Part shown: positions 1 through 9,331 of the stretch, piece by piece | How the letters are laid out: each line of letters opens with the position of its first letter | Position numbering within the stretch: position 1 is the stretch's first letter | Source: Mayamaea pseudoterrestris | Lineage: Eukaryota > Bacillariophyta > Bacillariophyceae > Sellaphorales > Sellaphoraceae | DNA length: 64,000 nt | Direction: 5' to 3' | Assembly (NCBI GenBank): GCA_027923505.1 | Contig: BROI01000019.1 | Span: forward strand, 124,001-188,000 | Notes under the pieces: model-generated | Told to the model about the DNA's origin: nothing | Database searches by the model: none | Seen by the model: the letters and a program-made list of their open reading frames with translations, nothing else | Position numbers and translations under genes: made by a program

Positions 1-194
1 GTGGAGCAGTTTACCGAGGGCGTTTCCGCCAAGATGCTTACCGTCGACTCCTTTCACACCGTCAACATTCAACGCCACCAACAACAACAACAACATCAAC
101 AACCTCATTACATTTCCGATCAAACAGAACAACGGACGCTCCCATGCCATGGGACCACGTTGCCCATCGCCTTCAACGCGCCCGCCCACGCTCC
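1..194. other. Left-edge region with CAA-rich tract, no supported gene
   Basis: A forward reading frame is open from the first base to a TAA at 304-306. It contains a glutamine/histidine run coded by CAA/CAT triplets near 79-108, and its last third lies inside the repeat that starts at about 195. It could be the 3' end of a gene that begins left of the window, but no domain is visible. Bases near 105-130 weakly resemble bases 640-665, which hints that the repeat unit may recur to the left. Nothing else is seen. Confidence 0.3.
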
Positions 195-730
195 CCCGCC
201 ATCAATGGCACAGCAGCAGCTTCTGCAGCTGACGAGTGATCGCGCTTTACCGCCGATCAGTCACTGTGTTCAGTGGGGGAGGCTTTGGTTCCGACACATT
301 AGCTAAACCAAAGTTTTCTGCAAGCGCCAGCTTCTTCATGTAGTTAATGAGGAATCTGTTTTGAGCCTGGTTCTTTTGGGATTCTGGATTGGTCGAAATG
401 AGAGGTGGTGCTTTCAGGATTCCAAGTTCCTTCAAGCCACGCCAGCGGCGTTCGCAGCGAACAGCCTCTTCAATCTTTCCTTGTTCTTCGGTTCGGAGTG
501 GCGCATGTCCCGCGGGGCATTCACTGACAACTCCGAACTAGTCGTGGTCATCCGGAACAATGACCTTGATCGTGGATGACCATTTGGCCGCAAAGCACAC
601 GCAACACACCAACAACGAACCAGTCTGCTCCTTTGATTGTTGTTGTTGCTGCAGCTCATAATTCCTGGATCACCCCGAGTCTCCCGTCGAGACCAGTAAT
701 TATAGATTTTTAAGTCTTCCTCCCATCAAG
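195..730 (+). repeat. Dispersed ~530-bp repeat, copy 1 (forward)
   Basis: Four blocks recur in inverted orientation at 7298-8925. Block A is at about 199-345, D at 345-372, B at 375-465 and C at 600-700. The order here is A-D-B-C, whereas the reverse strand of the other copy reads B-C-A-D, as if each copy were cut from a tandem array at a different point. Block A is almost identical between copies, for example from the CAGCTGACGAGTGATCGC stretch onward, while B and C are more diverged. Frames are not conserved between copies because of small indels, so this looks non-coding. Copy 1 ends exactly at the start codon of the next gene and so forms its promoter and 5' leader. Confidence 0.8.
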
Positions 731-1576
731 ATGTCTTCCAACTGGCTCTCCTACTACTCGGACCCGAGTCGCAATCGCCGCGTTCTTCCTCCGCTCTACA
801 ACGGACTCGCTCAAACCATCATGACGTTCCAAGAGCACAAGGTCGAGAGCTCCTTGGAGAAGCTCTTTGCAACTCCCGCGACTCCAGTTGCTCTCATTTC
901 TTTTGATGGAGACAAGATTGGAGTGCATGTGGCTCACCATTTCACGTTCGCTCCCAAGGATCAAAGCAACCCTCGCAACGCGTCAACGTTGTTTGCCTTC
1001 CTCGGTCACAAGGCCTCCGCTCCGGTCACTTTGATTGACGTCAAGACTCTTGAGCTTGTTACCAACAAGGCGACGCCTGTCTACACGCCTCTGGGCGAGG
1101 TTCTGTTCGATTTGAAGAACTTGGAGCGTCCAGTCCTCGAGGAATTGCTCAAGCTCGAAACCAACGTTTTGTCGCCTCTTGTTTCGCCCGCCTGCTTTCC
1201 CATCCCGCCACTTGCCATTGAGGCCATTGCCAAGCACGGTCCATACGATATTGAAGGCATCCTTTCAGCCTTTATGTCAACCTTGTGTACTTGGCCCACT
1301 CAGTATGCCTCTGTGGTCTCTACAGTCGACGTCTACCACAACGCCTTTCCCTTTGCTCAATTCCTTTGGTGGGCGTTGAAGGTGACCAGCAATTCGGACT
1401 TGTCTTCGGCCGACGAGGCGATACTTAAGTCCCTTCCTGGTTTGCCTACCATTTTGGACGCCGACTCCATTCCAGCGGCAACCCTCGAAGATCTTGCCGA
1501 GCACGCCAAGTTTGCCAACATCCCCTTTATCCACGCGACCACGAAGACGATGGAACTTGGAATTCTCGTCCGTTGA
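731..1576 (+). CDS. Uncharacterised 281-aa protein
   Basis: A single uninterrupted frame runs from ATG at 731 to TGA at 1576. I do not recognise the family. The protein has no signal peptide, no clear membrane segment, and few cysteines. It is mixed polar/hydrophobic and looks like a soluble globular protein, with short aromatic patches such as FAQFLWWAL near residues 215-223. Codons end mostly in C or G, unlike a random open frame, which supports real coding. The upstream ATG environment (CATCAAGATGTC) is a reasonable eukaryotic start. Its promoter and leader lie in the repeat at 195-730, whose inverted counterpart lies near 8.6 kb without an attached gene copy. The next gene starts only 83 bp downstream on the same strand. 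Confidence 0.75.
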   Translation: MSSNWLSYYSDPSRNRRVLPPLYNGLAQTIMTFQEHKVESSLEKLFATPATPVALISFDGDKIGVHVAHHFTFAPKDQSNPRNASTLFAFLGHKASAPVTLIDVKTLELVTNKATPVYTPLGEVLFDLKNLERPVLEELLKLETNVLSPLVSPACFPIPPLAIEAIAKHGPYDIEGILSAFMSTLCTWPTQYASVVSTVDVYHNAFPFAQFLWWALKVTSNSDLSSADEAILKSLPGLPTILDADSIPAATLEDLAEHAKFANIPFIHATTKTMELGILVR

Positions 1577-1659
1577 AAACTGTTGAAAAACGTCGATGGC
1601 GCGGCGCGCGCTAGCGGCGCGGTCCCCTCACCTCATTCTTCGTTCAAGCAGTGAGCACC

Positions 1660-2667
1660 ATGATGGCGACTATGAACATGCTGCCGCCACCAAACCGAAT
1701 ATCTCGACAATTCCTGGCGTATTTAGCAGCTCTTTGGATAGTCTCTGATATTTATGGAAACGTAACAGCGTTTTCCATCCAAACGTCGCGGCGAAACCGT
1801 GGCAGTGCCATGCAAATCATCAAGAGCCAGTCTCTTCTGCATCATCGACGACGACTACTCATTACTCCTCTATATTCCACTCCCACCAATAATAATGACG
1901 ACGACAAAGACTCTAGAAAAAACAATAATGATAAAACTCAACAACAACAACCATCACCAATCGACGTTTCCGTGGACGCTCGCTTGACGCGCGTGCGACT
2001 GTCGCGCGCCATGGGCATTGACTGGGGCACGGACCTTTCCTTTTCGTTCGTCTATGTGCGCGCCATGGACCCCAATGGAGATGCCTACATGTCGAAGCGA
2101 GTGCGCGTCGGTGATCAGCTATGCGAAATGACGCCAGTGAGTAGTCAAAGTGCAGTTGCTGCTCCAGTCAATCTCGTGGGCGCACCCTTTGACTTTGTCA
2201 TGGAAAGTTTTGCAACATTGGATAAAACGATCCAGCAAGTGGACTTGGTCTTTTTTAGAGGCACCAAGGATGAACTCAAAGCCTTGGTCACTGGCCAGCC
2301 TGTTTCTACGACCAACGAAGACTTGATTACCGTCACTGTCATTCAAGACAAGGGCTCGCCGCAGGAAACGACGCGACAACTGCAAGCACCGCGCGGCACC
2401 AATCTGCGCCAACTCTTGGTGGACAACCAAATCAACGTTTACCAGTCACTCACGCGCTGGACCAACTGCAAGGGCAAGCAGCTATGCGGAACATGCATTG
2501 TCAATGTCACTGACGGAAGCATGCAAACGAACCGCAAAAGCATGGACGAAGCGTCGACGCTGCGCGAGAATCCAAACTCGTATCGTCTGAGTTGCGTCAC
2601 GTTTTGCTACGGAAACGTGCAAGTGGAAACCTTTCCGCCCGTGCAAGTGTCGCAGTGGACGAGGTGA
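1660..2667 (+). CDS. Plastid-targeted 2Fe-2S ferredoxin-like protein
   Basis: The frame is open from a GTG at 1651, but the first ATG is at 1660 and gives 335 aa. The N-terminus has a hydrophobic signal-like segment (residues 17-31) followed by VTAF|S near residue 38, which fits a bipartite presequence for a secondary red plastid. A low-complexity Asn/Asp/Gln linker follows. The C-terminal third is a 2Fe-2S fold: Cys270, Cys276, Cys279 (CKGKQLCGTC) and Cys312, i.e. CX5CX2CX32C, spaced more like adrenodoxin/Isc ferredoxins than plant photosynthetic ferredoxin. Similar domains occur in the plant NDH-associated protein PnsB3. Diatoms lack a plastid NDH complex, so any role in electron transfer or assembly is inference. 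The middle region (about 100-230) may be PDZ-like, but I cannot name it. Confidence 0.8.
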   Translation: MMATMNMLPPPNRISRQFLAYLAALWIVSDIYGNVTAFSIQTSRRNRGSAMQIIKSQSLLHHRRRLLITPLYSTPTNNNDDDKDSRKNNNDKTQQQQPSPIDVSVDARLTRVRLSRAMGIDWGTDLSFSFVYVRAMDPNGDAYMSKRVRVGDQLCEMTPVSSQSAVAAPVNLVGAPFDFVMESFATLDKTIQQVDLVFFRGTKDELKALVTGQPVSTTNEDLITVTVIQDKGSPQETTRQLQAPRGTNLRQLLVDNQINVYQSLTRWTNCKGKQLCGTCIVNVTDGSMQTNRKSMDEASTLRENPNSYRLSCVTFCYGNVQVETFPPVQVSQWTR

Positions 2668-2819
2668 ATGAGAGTGGGCGTATGGTCAGTACTACTTAAT
2701 GATGGTATTGCTCAATGCTGACAAGCACAATTGTCTGGCTTTAGCTTGTATACAAAAAGTTTGTATGCAAATCGTTGTTATGTATGCATGTGTGTTTAGA
2801 TTGGTGCTCGCCGCCATTG

Positions 2820-3298
2820 CTACTTTGCCGCTGCATTTTTCGTCAGTCGGACAACTTCACTGCCATCGTCCGCTTCCTGCGGCACGAGTGGGTCATCCTC
2901 ATCGGCATGTTCATCGTACGCCTCGCTCAAGTCTTGGTGGTCAAACGAAGAAGAATGATGCTGCATTTTGTTGACAGTTTCCACTTTGCGTTTGCGCTGG
3001 AATCGTCTGTTTATAATGTGTGTTGGAATGTGACAAAGAAGTGAGCATCAAGAGCCAGGAGCCAGAAATGGACAAAGGGGAAGCAACTTTTTTACTGCCC
3101 CTCTTTGTTGAACTCATCATCCACCAAAACATACACTGGCTTCACACAATCTACTAAATCATTCATAAATTTCACTCACCGAAAGAACCTTTGCACATTG
3201 TCCGTGGTGCGCTGATAGCAAAAGGCTGCGAGTCGCTTCACGAGGTCAAAAACGTCGTCATGCACCGCCACTTCCTGCGACGACGGCAATGGAGGCAT
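2820..3298 (-). CDS. Small two-exon gene, 101-aa unknown protein
   Basis: Two short minus-strand exons join cleanly. Exon 1 runs from ATG at 3298-3296 to 3180. The intron 3179-3007 (173 nt) starts GTGAGTG and ends ATAAACAG. Exon 2 runs from 3006 to TAG at 2822-2820. The phase matches (119 + 187 nt = 102 codons). The first half is helical and basic (VQRFFRRFQRKRKVE around the junction) and the second half is acidic (DEHADEDDPLVPQEADD). No family is recognised. Splice-consensus ends, matching phase and coherent composition are the evidence, and both exons are too short to be found by ORF length. The gene is convergent with the ferredoxin-like gene (152 bp) and divergent from the gene at 3558 (259 bp shared promoter region). 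Confidence 0.6.
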
Positions 3299-3557
3299 GT
3301 TTTTCACAAAAACGTATAGAAAGTAATTGATGTACTATCTGTAAGGCACTGCATCGCCATGTGCAAGGGCCAACTCGGCCAAAGAACGGATGCACGATCA
3401 AAGGCAAAAAAGTCATCCGCGTGAATACCGGTTTTGCTCGTAACGGTACCCCAACGGAGATGTTGGTAACGGTACGACACCTCTTCACGCCGACTTTTGC
3501 GACTCGGGCATTCACAACACACACGGCCAAGCCCACTCAACAACTTGGCTTTTCATC

Positions 3558-5096
3558 ATGTCGGAACCATTTTGCGTGACAGAGTCAGCAGCAGCACAAG
3601 ATGTGTCAACTGTCGCATGGAACGTCCATCAAGCGGTGGAAACGCTGCGCCAACTCGACCTCCAAGACGTTCCTGCCATGCGCCGCACGTTGCGCGGCTT
3701 GGATCGCGCCACGATCGATTTGGTGACTCATTTGCAAAACTACAATACCCCGGAATGTCCCGTCGTCTTGCCCGACTACTACCACGTGGATGTGCAGCAT
3801 ATATTGGCTCGTCCGTACGTACCCGACGAGCAGGCGCAAATACTGCTGGCCAATGTCTTGAGTCGACTCGCACCCTTTCTGCAGCTGTCGCCCGACAATT
3901 TAAATACGCTACTGTCGCTACTAGTGTCGTGGGTGCCACGCGCGGAGCTGCAGGTGGCGTGGCTGCAGCTACTGGTGCACGCGGGGCATATTGCGTGGGA
4001 AACGCAGGCGGGAGTGGCAAACGTGTTGACGGCGGAACATGGTGGTGCTTTGGCTGCGACGCGCAACACTAGCAGCAGCAATCCGTGTCCGTGGTTTGAG
4101 CGGCTGTTTCTGCTGCTCCAGCGCGTTTTGAATGAGCAGGTGCCGCAATGGTCCGTGAAGGAAGCCAAGAGTAAGGAGCATGCCGCATTGGTGCTGTGGC
4201 GGGGATGTATCATTCGCGTGTTGAACGTCATTTCGCAAATGTATCGATCGCAAGCGACAATGGCCGTTGACACTGCGGCTGGAAACGGTTTCGATCAGAT
4301 AGACATGTTGACGTGGATGTTCAACTGGCTGGCGAGTCATTTGCAGTCCTCCGCGACCCAGCCTCCGCTTCAAACACTTGAAATTCGATGCTCCAACCTT
4401 TTAAAATTGACTGGTCGTTTCGCGCAGCAAATGGTGGAATATGCCATGGACGCGCTCGATGGTGCCTTGATTGCAGCAACGCAGCAGCAGCAAGATGAAG
4501 ATGACGCTGATGCATCTGCAAACACCTATTGGGCCATGCACCAAGCCATGTATCATTTTGAATCCGCCGTCTACGTGTTGCAGCTGACGGCCGAGTGGAA
4601 GATTGTGCCAGACCTTGCAAGTACGCTGGAAGCCATGTGGAAGCAATGCTCGCAGGCGTTTATTGGTCAAGACGAAGATGGCGTCGTTGCGCGCGTGTTG
4701 CTGCAAGTGGCGACGCAGTATCTGGAAATCGCGGCGGCCACGAGCATTGGTGGGACGGAGAATGGAAGCATTCCATTGGACATGCCCGTCTTTATTCTCA
4801 CACTCTTTCGCGCTGTGGAATCGTGTCCTTCTGCATTGTTAGAAGCAAAATTGCTTTGGAGCGTGCTTGCATCGCAATTGAAGGAGTCCAAGTGCAAGGA
4901 CGTAAGGTCGGCGGTGCAACTCGTTCTTTTCTCACTTTCGACTGAGCTTGTCGGTAACGCAGCTGACGACCCTGTCAAGGTTGAGCTTGGTAACAAGTTT
5001 CTCCGACTGATGAATACTATCCGGGATGACATTGAGAACGAAGGAGACGAGTGGGACGCGTACTTTATGCGTCGCTTCACGAATGAGCAACAGTAA
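3558..5096 (+). CDS. Uncharacterised helical 512-aa protein
   Basis: A single exon starts at ATG 3558 (ATCATGTCGG) and stops at TAA 5094-5096. The protein is leucine-rich and apparently all-helical, with a pattern that suggests an ARM/HEAT-like solenoid (for instance NLNTLLSLLVSWVPRAELQ near residue 115), but no repeat consensus is firm. A Gln/Asp-rich insert (TQQQQDEDDADAS) lies near residue 310. The C-terminus is acidic then basic (DDIENEGDEWDAYFMRRF). No signal peptide or membrane segment is seen. The GC-rich 5' half also has long open frames on other strands, which are composition shadows. Function unknown. It converges with the F-box gene at 77 bp between stops. Confidence 0.75.
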   Translation: MSEPFCVTESAAAQDVSTVAWNVHQAVETLRQLDLQDVPAMRRTLRGLDRATIDLVTHLQNYNTPECPVVLPDYYHVDVQHILARPYVPDEQAQILLANVLSRLAPFLQLSPDNLNTLLSLLVSWVPRAELQVAWLQLLVHAGHIAWETQAGVANVLTAEHGGALAATRNTSSSNPCPWFERLFLLLQRVLNEQVPQWSVKEAKSKEHAALVLWRGCIIRVLNVISQMYRSQATMAVDTAAGNGFDQIDMLTWMFNWLASHLQSSATQPPLQTLEIRCSNLLKLTGRFAQQMVEYAMDALDGALIAATQQQQDEDDADASANTYWAMHQAMYHFESAVYVLQLTAEWKIVPDLASTLEAMWKQCSQAFIGQDEDGVVARVLLQVATQYLEIAAATSIGGTENGSIPLDMPVFILTLFRAVESCPSALLEAKLLWSVLASQLKESKCKDVRSAVQLVLFSLSTELVGNAADDPVKVELGNKFLRLMNTIRDDIENEGDEWDAYFMRRFTNEQQ

Positions 5097-5173
5097 TAAC
5101 GACAAGTAGGTGACGCTTTAATTTAATATGGAACAACGTAGGAGTATATTTAATCTTTATATGCGTGCCGTTA

Positions 5174-7195
5174 TCAAGCAGTAGCCATAGGCATCATGGC
5201 AAAAAAGCGATTTGCAATCGCTGTCAAAGGTTGTCCCGACATCCAATTATTTCCGTCATTGCCCGTTCGTCGACGCAGTTCCTCGGCAATTTGTTCATTC
5301 TGTAGCCGAATGGCCCACTGCAAGGGAGTGTAACCATTCCCAGCTTCAACATTCAATGGAGCTCCATAATGATCCAGCACGGCGAGTGCCGGTACTGCGT
5401 TGCTTCCCGCGCAAAAGTGTGCCGCCGTCCACCCGTTCTTGTCTTTGCGACTTACATTGCAAAGGCCGCCATCAGCTCCTTCATCATCCGTATCAGCTTC
5501 TTGGCTCGCGACGACTGGAGTGGCATTGAATGCCTCTACGCTACTACCGGTAGTAGTTAGCTTGATGCTGTCGTCTTCGCTAATGCCTCGACATAAAAAG
5601 TTGAGCACTTGCGTCGATCCATAAAACGCGGCAGCATGCAAGGCGCACGTTTCGCTTCCATCGCTCCCCAAATAAAAGCCGTCCACGTCCAGCGACTGAA
5701 CCAAGTCCTTGACAACATGAAACGTTTCGTCCGACCGACAGGCATCCAAAAATGTGCGCGTCAATTGTTCCTGCTCCTCCGGAGTCAAGCAGTCGAATCG
5801 TGCCTTGCGTTGATCCTTGATCATGGAACACACCTGCGTTTGTGCCTGGCGAATGGTGCGAACGTAGGATCCAAAGCAGCCACTGACGCAGGTCACTGAC
5901 TCATCGCATGATAATGTGATTGCATTTGGTGCGACCCCTCCACCGTCATTATGCAAAGTGTTTGTCTTCATTTCAATTTGGTGAACATGCTCGTAGGCAG
6001 CTTGCATGCGCCGAAACAAAGGACTCCTTTCCATAAGAACGCGTCGAAGCTCTTGTACTCCCATGGCCAAGGAGTTTGTGGCGTGTTGTTGACTACTCAT
6101 ATCAACGCGCTCACCATTGGGCGCATCCGGTGCGTTCAAAAGTGATTCCGCATGACCATCACTAGCAGCAGTCGCATTCTCCGTTACTGTTGCGTGATTC
6201 GTATGCATCGTCTTGGCGGCCCCCATGAGGCTTCCGACAAAGCCAAGCTTGAGCAAAACGTGCGAAAACTCGGCATGCTGCTCCAAGTAGACGAGCGCCT
6301 CGGACGCCTCCGCTCCCGTTAATGCTGCCGCCGCGGCTCCTCCCAAGACTGCCATGAGCAAGGCCGCCTTGGCCAAGTTGCGCGGGTCTGGTGCAGATTC
6401 CATCATGTGATGCTCCTTGAGAAAGGATTGGACGCGATGGGACAGCGAATTTTGGGAAGATGAGCCAGTTAGATTTTGGTTGGAGACATGTCTGTCACTA
6501 TATTGCTTTAACATTGCTTCCGCTTGATGCCTGTCCAGTTGAGCGAGCCGGGTAATGACAGCAGTCTCGTCCCTGCGCCCGTGATTCTGGTTGTTGACTG
6601 CTCGTTCCAGCTGCAGTTGCAAATGCCGGTAGCATGTTGCGTTTGGCTTGCGGGCCGTTTCGGAAAAGGCAGCCATGGACTTGAGATCCAAAAAGGTTAC
6701 AACATGACTCAAGACATCGTCTTGTCGAAGAATGGGACAGGTGCTTGTTGACATTTCTGCATGACTAGCTCCATGATTTGTTGCAGCAGCTTCCATGCAA
6801 GAACCAGCAGCTGCTGAAGCTATTGTTGTATCGTCCTGGTCATCATCCAGCAACCAAAGACTCAATAAATCATTCGTCGAACTAAATATATCATCTCCCT
6901 GCGACGAATTTATCGACTGCGCGTCCTGCTCGGACTGAATGGAAAAGTAGCATGAGGAAACCCGTCGGAGCTCGTGCTCAATGGCTGGCAGTAGCGATAA
7001 GTTGCTCTTGGTCAATGGATAGAATGTAGCTTCGTTTGCAGCAGTACTGCAACCATTTTCATCTCGATTCGCAAACTCATCCAATGGCTCGTTGGCCGAC
7101 GGCGCTCCATCATCTGCCTGCTGACGCGAAAAGCCTTTGTCGGCTGGAGATGCGGCTTCGCCGTCAATCGACTGCTCGAGGCTACTGCTTTGCAT
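5174..7195 (-). CDS. F-box-like / ankyrin-repeat protein
   Basis: The first ATG in frame is at 7195-7193; the frame extends nine codons upstream only to a TTG. This gives 673 aa ending at TGA 5176-5174. Residues 1-150 are polar and probably disordered. Residues ~153-190 fit an F-box: DVLSHVVTFLDLKSMAAFS followed by ETARK, the usual L..hv..fLd...la..s.tc pattern. Residues ~280-330 are Ala/Leu/Gly-rich and hydrophobic and could be membrane-associated or a buried helix bundle. The last ~150 residues hold ankyrin-like repeats (CALHAAAFYGSTQVLNFLC; GWTAAHFCAGSNAVPALAVL; GYTPLQWAIRLQNEQIAEEL). F-box proteins usually recruit substrates to SCF ubiquitin ligases, and ankyrins would be the substrate module. 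That role is inferred. The gene diverges from the 9.3-kb gene across a repeat-rich gap. Confidence 0.7.
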   Translation of the reverse strand: MQSSSLEQSIDGEAASPADKGFSRQQADDGAPSANEPLDEFANRDENGCSTAANEATFYPLTKSNLSLLPAIEHELRRVSSCYFSIQSEQDAQSINSSQGDDIFSSTNDLLSLWLLDDDQDDTTIASAAAGSCMEAAATNHGASHAEMSTSTCPILRQDDVLSHVVTFLDLKSMAAFSETARKPNATCYRHLQLQLERAVNNQNHGRRDETAVITRLAQLDRHQAEAMLKQYSDRHVSNQNLTGSSSQNSLSHRVQSFLKEHHMMESAPDPRNLAKAALLMAVLGGAAAAALTGAEASEALVYLEQHAEFSHVLLKLGFVGSLMGAAKTMHTNHATVTENATAASDGHAESLLNAPDAPNGERVDMSSQQHATNSLAMGVQELRRVLMERSPLFRRMQAAYEHVHQIEMKTNTLHNDGGGVAPNAITLSCDESVTCVSGCFGSYVRTIRQAQTQVCSMIKDQRKARFDCLTPEEQEQLTRTFLDACRSDETFHVVKDLVQSLDVDGFYLGSDGSETCALHAAAFYGSTQVLNFLCRGISEDDSIKLTTTGSSVEAFNATPVVASQEADTDDEGADGGLCNVSRKDKNGWTAAHFCAGSNAVPALAVLDHYGAPLNVEAGNGYTPLQWAIRLQNEQIAEELRRRTGNDGNNWMSGQPLTAIANRFFAMMPMATA

Positions 7196-7297
7196 TTTCT
7201 TGTTTCCTATTTTTGCTTTCAAAAGCTCCTAGACTCGATTACACTCGACTCATTAATTAAGCAGATTGTCTTGGTCGTGGATGTTCATGGAGCGAAC

Positions 7298-8925
7298 GAG
7301 GCTCAAAACAGATTCCTCATTAGAGTGTCCTCGCTGACGATTTCATGTTGCATGTCGTGTCGCATGTTCACGAACTTTGCCACGTCATAAATGTCAAAAG
7401 AGTCATCAAAGCACATGCGCCATTTGTTGCCACTCGGCGCGCGCCTCGAATCGTTCGATGCTGCACGTCAACACCCGTTCGCCCCTCGTGCCTCTCGGCC
7501 TCTCGGGACCACCACTTGGCTGCTGCTTGACTGCAAGCAATTGAGTGGTTGTAAACCATTCTACGGCTTTATGATATTGCTTTGATGATGTTCAGTTGAG
7601 TCCTAGCCCTTGATGGCTTCTCCTTTGGCATGCATGCTGCCTCATCACTCGCGCACAGCGCACAGTATAATAATGGACTTTTCACCATCAGACTACTATC
7701 TTACATACTGCAATTTATAATAGACAAAACGTTTGGACTACAAGATGAATTATTTCAGTCTCTGCAGTAGCATATGTACTGGAGCCATAACGGCAGTTGC
7801 ACCGCACGACGACACGACGACACCGTTCGCAGACAGGACCAAAGCCAACTGCAAGCTCCAACGGGATCATGACCAGCAGACTGCGTTTTTCCAAAGCATA
7901 TGCCTCCTTTGTTTATAACAAAGTATTTGGCTGTCCCTTGGTGAGAAATAATGGCAGTTGATGCGGCAAAGGAGCGTTCACGACGAGACGGCGAGCGACG
8001 AGCGACTCGTCCGCGCGATGACACCGTGGAAGTCGAAAATCACGACACGAAAGTGGCCAAAGTTTGACCAGCCACAAGCAGGTCCAAACAAGACCAAACC
8101 AAAACCTTTTGTGATTTACTTGTACCTCAAGACTTTGATTATCTATAAATCATAGTAGCATAGTGATATTCCATCTAATAGTCAAGTTATGGTAGGAGCA
8201 AAGGATGCAACATGGAGGCTGCTCGTGTCCGAGTTGGTTTTTGAAGTCTGACATTTCGACGCAAAATGTCGCGCATTGGGGCGCATTAGGGATAGAGGAT
8301 ACGACATGAAGTCGAACATTCGTGTGATGACTCATCACGGTTCACAAATACGTCATCACAACATTGACATGCGACACGACATCGCCAGCGAGGACACTCT
8401 ATTAACTACATGAAGAAGCTGGCGCTTTGCAGAAAACTTTGGTTTAGCTAATGTGTTGGGACCAAAGCCTCCCCCACTGGACAGAGCAGTGAATGATCGG
8501 CGGTAAAGCGCGATCACTCGTCAGCTGCAGATGCTGCTGCTGAGCCCAGGGATGGGATGGGTGGGTGTTTAAGTCTATATTTACTGGTTTCGACGGGAGA
8601 CTCGGGGTGAATCAGGAAATAATGAGTGCAACAAAAGCAACAAAAGTGTTGTTGCTGCTCGAGTGAAAGGCATCCAAACAGTCATAGCGGTCGTGGAAAG
8701 TTTCAAGTGACCGAACAAGTGACTGTGACCGTTCGGAGTTGCCCAAGAGTGAGCCGTAATGAATTCCGGGGAACATGCCGTTGGGGCACGGAGAATCTAA
8801 AATGCCGAAATGATATTGATCGCTGGGAACGCCACTGACGTGGCTTGAAGGAACTTGGAATCCGAAAGCACCACTTCTCAATTTCGACCAATCCAGAATC
8901 CCAAAAGCACTGTGTGCCCCGAAGA
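7298..8925 (-). repeat. Dispersed repeat, copy 2 (inverted, split by an insertion)
   Basis: Read on the minus strand this copy gives block B (8925-8845), C (8650-8580), A (8560-8405) and, after the insertion at 7322-8400, D (7321-7298). The same blocks form A-D-B-C in copy 1 at 195-730. Block A is nearly identical; B to C shows many substitutions and indels. Comparison with copy 1 gives the empty site of the inserted element: CTCATTAACTAC in copy 1 versus CTCATTA...ATTAACTAC here. The open frames crossing this region are not conserved with copy 1, so it is treated as non-coding. Similarity to copy 1 ends close to 7298, about 100 bp upstream of the F-box gene start. Confidence 0.8.
7322..8400. 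mobile_element. Non-autonomous TIR DNA transposon (~1.08 kb)
   Basis: The ends are inverted repeats: AGAGTGTCCTCGCTGACGAT at 7322 and its near-perfect complement ending at 8400 (15 identical bases, one mismatch, five more, then a ~13-nt gap and further matching GTCGTGTCGCATGT). Flanks duplicate ATT, or ATTA if the terminal A/T pair is counted as target (7319-7322 and 8401-8404). Copy 1 of the surrounding repeat has the site without insertion and with a single ATTA, which demonstrates insertion. Inside I see no transposase and only short unsupported frames, so it must have moved using another element's enzyme. A 3-4-bp duplication does not settle the superfamily; Harbinger-like or CACTA-like elements make 3-bp duplications, but the ends do not match either clearly. 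Confidence 0.8.
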
Positions 8926-9331
8926 ACGCATTCCCTCGACCTCCATCGTGACACCCGGCCTGCTGCTGACGTAGGCATGCAAGTGTGTCGCGGTGTGACA
9001 GATGGGACATATGTCGCAACGTCACTCCCTCATCGACGAGCCGTTGAAACGGCTCGAGCACAAAATTTTTGCGCGCTTTTGTTCATCAAACATCGTCGTC
9101 GCTTCTTGCCTTGTTGCTGGTGATCTTGCGGAAAGTAATAGGCTGCTCTTGTCATCGACAGTAGTTTGCTGGTATCTTGCAAAAAGGAGAAAATTATTTA
9201 GTCAGCAACACTATTTTCAGTTGGAACGTATCGCTGCTCCATCGTCACGCTGCTGTCACCTCTACTACTTGCAAATTGTAGCAGCGCACCCTTGAAAGAC
9301 ACTTGAAAGAGTCAAACGACACAATATCATT
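8926..9331. other. Intergenic region upstream of the TPR/PDZ gene
   Basis: About 400 bp between repeat copy 2 and the start codon at 9332. It holds short unsupported frames only. The last ~150 bp should contain the promoter and leader of the downstream gene. No motif is clear enough to name. Confidence 0.5.

Noticed and set aside
79-108. CAA-rich run as a microsatellite or CRISPR-like repeat
   Set aside because: It is a short imperfect glutamine-type triplet run with no spacers.
3497-4273. Long open frames on both strands overlapping the 512-aa gene
   Set aside because: They lie in a GC-rich stretch, have Arg/Ala/Pro-biased compositions with no domain, and the 512-aa frame is longer and continuous.
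8612-9061. A 149-codon minus-strand frame in repeat copy 2
   Set aside because: The corresponding bases of copy 1 do not keep the frame, and no domain is seen.
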